From Prinia subflava (Eukaryota > Chordata > Aves > Passeriformes > Cisticolidae), in the NCBI RefSeq assembly GCF_021018805.1, contig NC_086247.1, positions 145,843,378 to 145,907,377 on the forward strand: a stretch of DNA of 64,000 nucleotides, read 5' to 3'. The position numbers were made by a program, and so were the translations under genes. Numbering within the stretch: the first letter of the stretch is position 1; every line of letters begins with the position of its first letter. This document shows positions 50,159 through 60,826 of the stretch, piece by piece. The notes under the pieces are model-generated. The model had not been told where the DNA came from, searched no databases, and saw only the letters and a list, made by a program, of their open reading frames with translations.

Positions 50159-52987
50159 AGAAAGATCTCCACCTTCACACCAAATGCAGTCCCAGCTGAG
50201 ATCCTTCTCAGTCTGGTGCTTTACAGTTTAAAAATAAAGAAAATGTTGTCACATAGCAGAGGCAAATGCTCCTTCTCACTCTTCAACTGAGAACAAGTAA
50301 GTAAAAAGTACCATTCTGAGAGAAAAAACAGACTTTTTGATAATATTTCTTTTTAAAGTGTCTTAAGTCAATATTCTCTACATTTTTCAGCAAGGAAGAA
50401 TAGAACAGTGTTCTCAGAAAAAAAAAAAAGTACTGGACAAGCTAGACAGTAGATTTTCATTCATAAATCCTCGAGAAATCACCCACAAAGGTACTCATTG
50501 CAAAGGTTGTTGCCTGCAGACCTCTGTTTCCCCAGGAGCAATGGTGGAGGAGGAAAACCCAGTTATGATCAGAGCTGAGAGTACTGGTAGCATCTCCAGC
50601 ACTGGCAAGAAGTTGGTTTCTAGTTGACACCTAATAGGTGCAAAATGTCTTGCCTAAAATGTGATGGATTGGGAGATTTCAGTCATTCTGACAACAATTT
50701 GAGAAAGGAAGGATTGGAGATGAACTTCTTCATTTAATCTGGAGAAAAAAATTTCTGTCACAATAATTTTAATCATTATTTTAAAAAATTATAAGAGAAA
50801 TGTTGTTAGGTTTCTATATCAAGAAAAAAAAACCACATAGATTTTGATTAAAAATCTATGCTTCTTAGAAACATGTCTTTATAGTTTATGTCTGCATTTT
50901 AGAAGGATTATCTATTTTTTCTGAGAACTCTTTATCAAATTTGAAAATAAATTGAGTTCTTTGGAGAGGAAATATTTATGATCTCTCATAAACTCTATTA
51001 GACTTCAACAAGTCTCTTGGGGCATCCTTTGGGCTGTGCAGATGCAGAAAATCCAGTCTAATAGAGTCCTACTCAAACAGGTTTGTTCAGAGAGGTGTCC
51101 ACTCATTCTGTATATATTCCCACAAAGTGGTCTGCTCACTGTGGGAAGAGTGGTTTGAAGAAAACACTGGATTTTCTTTCCAATCTGGAAGAAACAGGTT
51201 CCCTGATATTTTTGTTTTCATTTCCCTTGCTCTCAGCTTTTTTGTTCTGTGGAAAATCATGAATAACCTGTATCTGAAATACTGTGGCACAGATCTCAGA
51301 AACTACGCAGTCTTTAAGAAGGCCTCTCCAAATTCATGGGGATATTTTTTGGAAATAGAGAGTACAGATGCTTTGTCAAGACAAGCTCTGCCTTCTTTGA
51401 GCTTGTCAATTAATTGCACTGACAAAATCAGAGGCAAATATTTGAAATCATATAGTCTGTGAATATGCCAGATTAGACTATTACTCTTATAATTATTGAC
51501 AATATATGAACCAAACATGACTTCTGTGGAGTCATTCCAGTGCATTCTGCCAGTACAGACCAGGAATGGTGTTTGCAATACTTTCTTTTGAAAAATGTGG
51601 GTCTATAACCCTCAACAGGAAGTTGAATACCATCTTTGGGAAAGAAAAAGTTGTACAGAAACTCCAAGAGTGTGGGGAGGATACAGAAAAACACTTCAAC
51701 CCTCCTCTAAGAGGACTGCATGTTCAGGAGTTAGCTGTGAAGGACCTGCTGCTGGGGAATCTGCAAAGAGCAGAAAGGGGAGGTTGCAGTTCCCTCTTGA
51801 TGAAGCACAGCAGATGATACACAGTGCTGTAGCCAGTGGCTGTAATACATACTTGCACCAAAATCTGCATTTTTAATAATGAAGCCATAAATAAGTGTGA
51901 GTATGCTGCTGGACACATAATAGGTAAATATGAATGTGATCCTATTCTGGGATCCGGAATCAAAGTTAGACAAAGTTCTTGGGATCATTTCTTATTCCAT
52001 GTGTTAAGCATAATCTAAGAGATTTTTAAACAGCAGATTTGAGGGTTCTAACATTTTTAAACTTTGGAGGAAAAGAAAGATCAGTCAAGAAAAAACTGTC
52101 TTAATCTCAGGGTGTGAGAGTGATTTAAAATATTAAAAGGACTAGGATTAGAACTAGCAACACAGGGCTTTCCAGCATCACAGCCAGCTGGACAGGGCTT
52201 TGCAGGTCTCAGTCTGCGTGGATCACTACAGGAGTATGTAGGTATAAACAAGGGCAGAATTTAATTACAAGTGCACATTTTTTATTGCACAATGGTCTTT
52301 CAAAAATGCCTACGTGAAGTAGAACCGTGACGCTGAGTTTGGTCATTTGTTGGAAGCTCTCAGTTCAACAGAATGAGTACAGTGTAATACACGGAATACG
52401 CTGACGTCTTATGGGCCTGACATTTACTAAGGTAATAAATTAAAGTAATTATGTTAATGTATAATAAATGCATTCAACAGGAAATAAAAACTGCACAGTG
52501 TAAGAACAAAACAAATCATGTTTTTCTAAGTGGCTGTTGTACATAACATTAAGATCTTAGCAGAGGTTTTTTTGGAGGTTGATAATATAAGCATAGATTG
52601 AAATAGTCTTTATTTCTAGGGAAAACAGAAGTGAGCTTCAAGACATCAGATTATAAAATGTGAATACAAATTAAAGATATCCATTCTCTACATTGTGTTT
52701 GTGACTTGAAAAATGAAAGGTGTGGAGTTCTTTACTTTCCTCTGTAGGACATGCAATTCACAGCCTGATTCTTGGTTCATCAACTTGGGCAACATTATGC
52801 TACATGAGTGACATTTTCAAAAGGCAGCTATGAATCTGTGTGATTCAAGGAAGCACTGGTGGCAAGGCTGAATCAGTCACCACACTGCATCTCACCTACC
52901 ATAACGAGCCACTCAGGCTCTCCCAGCTTCCTGCACCTACAAGCAACCTGAGCTTGCCTAGATTGTTCCACAACATCCATCTGGGCT
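50159..52987. other. unique sequence with a CpG-retaining patch
   Basis: No gene or repeat family is recognised. The interval 52313-52406 keeps six CpGs in about 94 bp, including a TGACGTC CRE-like core, within otherwise CpG-poor AT-rich DNA. Confidence 0.5.
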
Positions 52988-53876
52988 GGTGGAGAGAGGC
53001 TGGACAAGACCCAGCACTGTGCCCTTGCAGCCCAGAAAGCCAATTGTGTTCTGGGCAGCATCAGAATTATTAGGTTGGATGTTAGAAAAAGGTTCTTCAC
53101 CCAGAGGGTGGCTGGGCACTGGAACAGGCTCTCCAGGGCAGTCACAGCACCAGCCTGGCAGAGTTCAAGAGGTGTTTGGACAATGCTCTCAGGCACATGG
53201 TGGGATTCTTGGGGGTGCCTAGTGCAGGGCCAGAGACTGGACTTTAATGATCCTTGTGGTTCTCTTTGAACTCAGGATGTTCTGGGGTTCTATGGAAAAG
53301 AAGGGGGTGCAGTCAGCTGAGGGAAGTTGGCAGGAGATTATTTTGCCCCTCTGTTCTGCCCTCATGAGACCCCACCTGCAGTGCTGTGTCCAGCTCTGGG
53401 ATCCCCAGCATAAGACAGAGATTATTTTGCTGAAGCAAATCCAGAGGAGGCCACAGAGATGTTCAGAAAGCTGGAATATTTCTCCTGTGAAGACAGACTG
53501 AGGGAGTTGAGGTTATCCAGCCTGGAGATTTGAAGGTTCCAGGGACACCTTGTAGCACCTTCCAGTACCTCAAGGGATCACACAAGAGCTAGAAAGGGAT
53601 TTCTGACAGGGACATGGAGGGATAGGGCAAGGGGGGATGGCTTCAAACTGAAAGAAGGGGGGGTTCAGATCTTAGGAGGAAATTCTTTCCTCTGAGCTTC
53701 GTAAGGCACTGACACAAGTTGCCCTAAGAGGTTGCAGATGCCCCATCCCTGGAAGTGTCCAAGGCCTGTTTGAGCAACCTGTTCTAGTGAAGGTATCCAT
53801 GCCCAGGGCAGGTGAGTCAGAACTAGATGGTCTGTAAGGTTCCTTCCAACCCAAACCATTCAGTGATTCTGTGATA
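52988..53876 (+). mobile_element. CR1 LINE (outer element), split by a second CR1
   Basis: ORF2 C-terminal sequence runs from GGTGGAGAGAGGCTGGACAA through TTGCAGCCCAGAAAGCCAAT to CTGGGCAGCATCAG (53064). It is interrupted by another CR1 3' end, then resumes at about 53295 with AAAAGAAGGGGGTGCAG and a 'PLCSALMRPHLQCCVQLW' block. The 3' UTR follows with GGCTTCAAACTGAAAGAAGG and CCATCCCTGGAAGTGTCCAA, and the end is CCAACCCAAACCATTCAGTG plus a short ATTCTGTG tail. The two halves join in register with the family order ('GCATCA' then 'AAAAGAAGCGTGG'). Stops and indels show the copy is dead. Confidence 0.92.
53065..53294 (+). mobile_element. CR1 LINE 3' end nested inside another CR1
   Basis: This is a 230-bp CR1 3' end of a different subfamily from its host. 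It begins with TTAGGTTGGATGTTAGAAAA and continues through TTCTTCACCCAGAGGGTGGC, CACTGGAACAGGCTCTCCAG and AATGCTCTCAGGCACATGGT. It ends in TCAGGATGTTCTGGGGTTCT and ATGG. Because it sits inside ORF2 sequence of the outer CR1, it inserted later. Confidence 0.9.
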
Positions 53877-56800
53877 AACCCATCTTGTACATTTGCCAGG
53901 AGTGGGGATGCCCTCTCACAGTGACTTGTGAAGCTGTCACAATGCAATTTTGTGCCAGAGATTGCAGAGGCACAACTCATTGCTTAAAAATCACTGTGCT
54001 GTCAAATCACCAGGAGTCCTTAAAATCTTTTCCCCCTTGGCTCCAGCCAAGTTCAGAGAATACTGCTGACAGAATCTCGAAATTGTTATTTACACAAAAA
54101 GATGTTTAAAGGGAGAGTTTCCTCCTGGTTCCAAATAATTAATGAAACTTTCTTTCAAAATTACTAAAACTCACACATCATTTAAAATTGTCTGCTCAGC
54201 ATAGATACTCCAATTATGTAAGTATCCAGTCCTGTTTGAATCACTCTGAATATAATTGCCTCAGCAATATCTAGAGATGAATTTGGCCAAGAAATTTTAA
54301 AATGTATGGATGACACCTTCAGCTAAGGCAAAAGAGGCATTTCTCCCACTGCATCCCATGAGAAGCGGTTGAGGACTTTTATAAAGTTGCATTTTGTACA
54401 TCAGCGTGGAAATCTTAATATGCCTCCTTCTGTAAATTGTCCCACTTACTTCAATGGGTCTTCATACAGATAAGGTGAAGTACAAACAGTACAAGTAAAA
54501 GGGTAGGCTCTTTGAAGAAGAGATGTTCTTATATTTGTTTGGGTAAAGCCAAATAAAGTGGTTCTTTCTTGGCTTCTAAGCTTTGCTGCAATAAACAGAA
54601 ATGAATAAAAATAGCAATATCAAGCTGCACCAGCATCTGCAGCTTGTTTGGCTTGCCCTGGGATTCAACTGGATACTAATGCACAAAAAATACTGATTAA
54701 AGCTGAGCAATTTTACCCCAAATTGAATTCATTTCAACAGCATAGAGGAAAGGGAAATATTATCCTGCTCTTTGCTCAGCATATTTAGATATAATGACAT
54801 AATATGCACACATTCCAAAAAATTGCCTGTCTTCAGGTAGTGCATTTTAGAGTGATTTCAAATTCCCTTGGGTTATATTAGCAAAACACTTTCCCCTGCC
54901 TCAAAATCACGAAGCTCCCTGTGCCCAATTGTCTGTGTCACCTTGTTTACATGGTGGGTAATTTTCTAGCCTATGGTCTGTGCCTTATTTTGTCAGGCTG
55001 CCCTTATGCTACTTTGTGACGATTTTGATTTTCAAGTCTCCATGCATAAATTATGATTTATTTTGCTTTCTGAAAGAAAGGCTGAGTGAAGTAATAGAGT
55101 GTGGGTTTTTTTTGGTTTGTTGTCTTTGGTGTTTTTTTATGATGAATATTTCAAGAGTGTGCTTTTTCCTTCTGAAGAAAACTCTGCACCTCCAGCAAGT
55201 ATTTTTTCTTCTATACAGAAAAATAAACACAGAGAAGAGCTGAAATAAAAACAGCATCTCTTGTTTGAACCTTGAGAGATGCAGAGATCTCACAACTCCC
55301 ACACTAGGGTGAGAGGTGCATCATACTCCTCCTTGGTTATCAATGTTAATTTGCATTTAGCATGGTTTACTGTGTGCTATGGTATTGTCACTGCATTGTT
55401 ACTCCATGCCCATAAAGAAGCCATGTGCAGAAATTGTGGTTATATGAATAAAATAAGCATCAACATCAACACTGCCTGATTCTGAGTGCTAATGAACCAA
55501 ACTGCTCTTCAAAACTTATTTAGATGTTTTTACAAGAGTGAGAAGCAAAAGATAAGGCCATAATTGAACTGTTGCCCAAGGCAATTACTGATTGGAATTG
55601 ATTAATTCTACAAACAAATTAGACCAATAGATTATTTGTCATGTTACAGCAGATTTGGGCAATACTGCTGCAGTTGTGAAGGAGACACAAACATCTGGCA
55701 TGAATATTTAACACAGCTGGTTACCCTGTAGAGCTGCTTGTTGAGTTACCCAAAGAAATCTCACTGGGGAGCTGAGCAAGGCACGCGACTTTGATGCTAT
55801 AAAACCATAGTGTTACCTCCCTGCTTTTATGTATGAATCTGAGGAATTGTTAACAGCAACACAAGCAGTTTGCTTTGAGCAACACAAATGTGATGGACTC
55901 AGCATCAAAGTGATGCAAAATCCACTGAAAACAACAGAAAGGCTCCAACTGAATCCAGAGGACTTAGAATCAAGGCCTACGAGGGTCAAGCCTGCTGTTC
56001 TAATGGGTTTTCTAAGGGGATCCTGCATGACATTGGAAAGAGAATTCCATTTTCTTGAATCCAAGGATTACTGCTAGTGCTTCTGCAAATCATTGGTTCA
56101 GCTTCTTTCCCCTTCCAGCCCATGACACAACAGCACAGGAGCTCTGAGCTTCATGGATGCACAAGGACTCTGCACTCCAGAAATTTTCCTGCCTCCCTCC
56201 CTCTGTTCCACAAGTAAAGGTGCTCCAGAATCCATTTGAGGTAAAAACAATCATTGCAGCTGCTCAAAAGGAGGCTGCACGAAAGAGGTCCTTGCATCAT
56301 CAGTTGTCAGAGGATAGTGGAGTTGAGGGGCCAATCTTCCTACAGTTACCCAAATCCTTCCACACTTGGAGATTAAGCTGCTGAATTGGGAACTGCTAAA
56401 TTATTTCTCAAACCAGTATGGAAGCTCAGAATGATGTGCAGTGTGACAGACTGATCCTAGTTCTGGCTTCACGCTGGATGCAGAGCTGTGTCTGTGAATT
56501 AGTTTGAATGGGCTTCTACAAAAATCAAGGAAGCCCCACATGGTTTGAGATGAGTGAGCAGAAGTCTTCCTGAACTGTCACACAATCCAGTTGCAGATGC
56601 GATCAGTGAAAGATGTTCTGAGGTTTTCTGACTTTAATTCAAGTAACTTTATGAGCTGACTGTGCAGAGGATTGGGCCTTCTCTACTCATAAGGACATAT
56701 CAGCTGATGGAGCACCCCACATGCCATTTCCTCAGCTCTCATATCTGCTTCTTCCCCTGGAAAGGACAGGGTTTTGTTAAGCTTTTAGGAACATTTCGAA

Positions 56801-58503
56801 GCCTCTTTTTCCGCTATCAAGGTGTTTTAGAGGGAAAGGGCACAAATGAGCAATGTGATAGATACGGGGAGTTCTTTTTTGGTTGGGTAACAGATGAGGC
56901 ATATGAGTAATTTATTGCACTATAATTGCGTTATGTGATATCGATGCTGCAGTATTAATGACTGCAAAGTGCCCAGATTGATTCAGATGGCCATTTACTG
57001 TCATTATTACAAATCTAAATAAATAAATAAGAGCAGTTGAACTGATGTAGCTACGAAATGTTTCAAAGTCACCCGGTGACATACATGTAGGCGCTTGTGA
57101 ACAGGGAGTGACTCAAACAATATCGGGGACACTTTTTATTGGGGTCAGAAAGAAATAGAACAATTAAGTCATTTTCAGTCATATACAATATACTAGGAAC
57201 TGTTTTAACAAGCGCATTGCTAACCTGACTGGCATGAACAAAGTGTTTTAAAAAGCTGGGGTGTAAATATGCCAGGAAAAAAGAAAGAAAACATGTAAAC
57301 TATGCTCAAAAATAGTCTGCAAATGTAAGGAAACAAGAAAAACTAAGACAATCATGCACATACCTCTCCTGCTACCATGGCCCAGTGAATACAGTGGTTA
57401 CCATGGCTGGATCTGGCTATGAGGTGGACTTTAGAGGGCAAGCTTTGTTTCTGATCTCTGCCCAAACAGAGAGCCTTGATCCAGTCTGTTGGTTTGTGTA
57501 CTTTGAACGAGCCAACCTCACACTGCAAGAGCCAGCAAGTTGTTTGAATTTATCTCATGCCTTCAGGTTTCTCCTAGCATCCCCTGTCTGGCTGTCTTAT
57601 CAAATAGAGGGGGAGATGTGTTATCACTTGATATTCCAAAATATGACTCTGCACTTTTTCCCTAAAAGACAAGAACCGTGCAAGTCAGACAGCTAAGAAT
57701 TACTTGCATTTCCCAATGCTTTTTATGTATCCATGTTTCTTTTTTTCTTTTCTGAAAAGAAAACAGTACATTAAAATATAGATCTTGGTAAAAGCTAATT
57801 ATTTCATTAACTATTTGTGGGGAGTATTAATATATATTAAATATAGGCTCTTTATTTACACTAAACATTTTATTAGCTTTTATTAGCTAAAGATGAAAGC
57901 AAGTCTTTTAGAATAAATAGCTTCTTCATACTCAGAGGTACATTTGTGAATAGGTGGGACTCAAAGACAGCCAAGTAAGAACCTGCTGGTATTGATCTGC
58001 ATGGAGAAAAAGATCTATTTTGGCTCTTCATGCACCCACAACCTCTAATGATCATTGACTCCGTTGCCCAGATAAATTCCTTAGATAAACAACCAAAACC
58101 CAAATTAGCATACTATTAATAATCCAGTCAACAATTTTTATAACAATAACAAGAGAAAGATACGATTTCTTTTGGAAGTTTATTCTTAGCCATGTTTATG
58201 TGATGCAAACTTTGAATCTAAGTCACCTGCCAATGACCAGGAAAGCAAGTCAGCTTTACAACTGGGACTAAACATTAGATATTCTTGTACTCATGGCTGC
58301 TGCTTAAGCAGCTACATTTCAATATCTTCTCATTTTCTGGGTTATCAGAAGCTAAGAAAATATGTGTTGTGGCCATTTCTGATTTCACAATTCAATGTAC
58401 AGAGAAACAAGAAAATAAATTTTGGATACTTGGCTATAAAACTGTTATTAAAAAATTTTGGAAAATAAAGATCCAAAACTTGTCCATTTGGTATGTTGCC
58501 CTG

Positions 58504-58504
<1 letters not shown>
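53877..58504. other. unique sequence with a possible conserved patch
   Basis: No gene or repeat family is recognised. The interval 56860-57130 retains CpGs and has a near-palindromic GTCACCCGGTGAC at 57068-57080 (see findings). The interval 57780-57890 is a run of TAATTA-type homeodomain-like sites, common in AT-rich DNA. A short AAATAAATAAATAA run lies at about 57013-57030. Confidence 0.45.

Positions 58505-58548
<44 letters not shown>
58505..58548. repeat. poly(T) tract, 44 bp
   Basis: An uninterrupted T run. If it were a minus-strand poly(A) tail, the retrocopy body would lie to the right (58549 onward), but nothing there is recognisable as a known transcript and no target duplication is visible. 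Confidence 0.95.
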
Positions 58549-58550
<2 letters not shown>

Positions 58551-58631
58551 GTTAACACCTGCTTTCAAATTTCTACTGCAGAAAAGCTGTGTAAGCTGTG
58601 AGGAAGGTGCTCAAAGGTTACTCCCAACATC

Positions 58632-58650
58632 GAGCTCCCCTAGTGGCTGC
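58632..58650 (-). promoter_or_regulatory. CTCF-like motif, minus orientation
   Basis: On the minus strand the site reads GCAGCCACTAGGGGAGCTC. It keeps CCACTAGGGG of the CTCF core and diverges at the last two core bases. It is nearly identical in its second half to the site at 44063. This is a motif match only. Confidence 0.4.
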
Positions 58651-60015
58651 TTCCCTCCCACCGTTCCCAACCTCGGTTGGGATTTTCCCCATTCATGACC
58701 AGAAGGAAATAACTCCAAAAAGGATGTGAATCACAATCCAGGAAGGAAAAGAATTATACCCACTCCCACTTGGGACTTTCGGAATAAGAAACAATTGGGT
58801 TATTCAAGGAGAAATGAAAAGAACTGAAAGAGAAAGGTAAGGGTTTCTCTATAAACTTATAATCAGAGACTAGATATTGCTCTGCCAAAAATATAAGGAA
58901 ACCTGTGGGAAATTCTGTTTTAAATTTGGTTCAACAACAAATGCACAACAAAACCTAGATAACAATGTCTTATGAATTATTATGCCTACAAAAATTTTTG
59001 CATGTATGATGACAGGTTCTTTTGTCTATATCCAAGCTAATGATTAGCATAAATCCACTAGCAAATGGATATGAAAACTGTGAAATTGATGCACAGTTAT
59101 TCTGGAAAGCAAATATTTTTTACTTCTCCGTACACACAAAATGTTTTTTCCCTGTAGCAGAAATGTTCACAGACTGATGCCAGACTAAGGGCACAGCAAT
59201 ACCAGGTTTCAGCAGCGTAGCTCCCTGAATCTTGCTGTCAAATCAAAATGCATGGAAAACTACGAGCTTAAATTTTCTTGTTGGTGCCAGGGTTTTGGGT
59301 TTTTTGGAAGAAAGTTCAAAAGAATGAGACTTGTTCTGCTTGTCATTATAAATATACAGTTGCCAGCCAGCCGATATCTCTGAAATGAAATTTCTCAGCT
59401 GATTTTCAAGATAGGCATTGCAATACCACGAAGATGGGCAACAGGGATGTGCACCAATTCCTTTAAAGAAAATGGTTGAACACTGCCATTAAGGAGGGTG
59501 GGGTATATAAAAGAATCAAACAAAACTTCAGGTGAAAATCCTGCCTGAGACTCCTTCCATTTACACCAGTTTTACTTTAGTATTATCTCTGTTTTCACTG
59601 AAGCTATTAATGATCTACTTCTCTGGCAGTGATTGCTGTGATTGCGAATTTCTTAGGAAGCGCCACAGGTGCAAGGAGGCTACCAGAATGAAGCAGGAGG
59701 ACAAATGTTGGCTATTAAGGAGCCTAAATAGTTAAGATCCATTTAAAAGTCACATTTGCATGTGTAGTTCTCTGTATTTTGAGATTCATCAACCAAAATA
59801 TACAAGTGCAAGGAAAAGCTGGAAACTCCAAATGGCCAATGAGCAGCCCCTCTTGTGTATTGTGAACCCTTCCTTGGCTTTATTCAGAGCACACAGCCTT
59901 CAGCAAATCCAGATTTCCCAAAAAAGAAGATAAATAATGTCTGATTCTCCAGGCGCTTGGCTGGGGATTGGGTGCATCCATCACAGCCCCTCTGCATCCC
60001 AGGCTGGATGGGGCT
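58651..60015. other. unique sequence left of the minisatellite
   Basis: No gene or repeat family is recognised. The sequence is AT-rich up to about 59930, then abruptly GC-rich towards the minisatellite. Confidence 0.5.
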
Positions 60016-60826
60016 GGCCCTGGACAATGCTGCTCGATGGCCCTGGACAATGCTGCCTGATGGCTCTGGACAGTGCTGCCCAACGACCCCGGACAGTGCT
60101 GCACAGTGGCCCCGGACAGTGTTGTCCAATGGCCCCGGACAGTGTTGTCCAATGGCCCTGGACAGTGCTGTCCAATGACCCTGGACAGTGCTGCACAATG
60201 GCCCTGGACAGTGCTGTCCAATGGCCCCGGACAGTGTTGTCCAATGGCCCTGGACAGTGCTGTCCAACGACCCTGGACAGTGCTGCACAATGGCCCCAGA
60301 CAGTGCTGCACGATGTCCCCGGACAGTGCTGCACAATGTCCCTGGACAGTGCTGCACAATGGCCCCAGACAGTGCTGCACAATGTCCCCGGACAGTGCTG
60401 CACAATGGCCCCAGACAGTGCTGCACAATGTCCCCGGACAGTGCTGCACAATGGCCCCAGACAGTGCTGCACAATGTCCCCGGACAGTGCTGTCCAGTGG
60501 CCCTGGATGGTGCTGCCCAATAACCCTGGACAGTGCTGCACAATGGCCCCAGACAGTGCTGTCCAATGGCCCTGGACAGTGCTGTCCAATAACCCTGGAC
60601 AGTGGTCCCAATGTCCCTGGACAGTGCTGCACAGTGACCCCAGACAGTGCTGCCTGATGGCTCTGGACACTGCTGCCCAATGTCCCCAGACAGTGCTGCC
60701 TGATGGCTCTGGACAGTGCTGCCCGATGGCCCTGGAGAGTGCTGTCCAATGGCTCTGGACAGTGCCCACCAATGACCCTGGACAGTGCTGCCCGATGTCC
60801 CCAGACAGCGCTGCCCGATGTCCCCA
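60016..60826 (+). repeat. 23-bp minisatellite, about 35 copies
   Basis: The core unit is GGACAGTGCTGCACAATGGC plus CCC, with variants in the 3' half (CAATGTCCCC, CAATGACCCT, TGATGGCTCT, CCGATGTCCC). Spacing measured at successive CAGTGCTG cores is 23 bp (for example 60324, 60347, 60370, 60393, 60416). Between 60358 and 60495 two variants alternate to give a 46-bp higher-order repeat. Because 23 is not a multiple of 3 and the unit lacks stop codons in most phases, long open frames run through it on both strands. They are a composition effect, not evidence for a protein. The array lies directly against a CpG-island-like block, a common place for GC-rich minisatellites. Confidence 0.95.
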
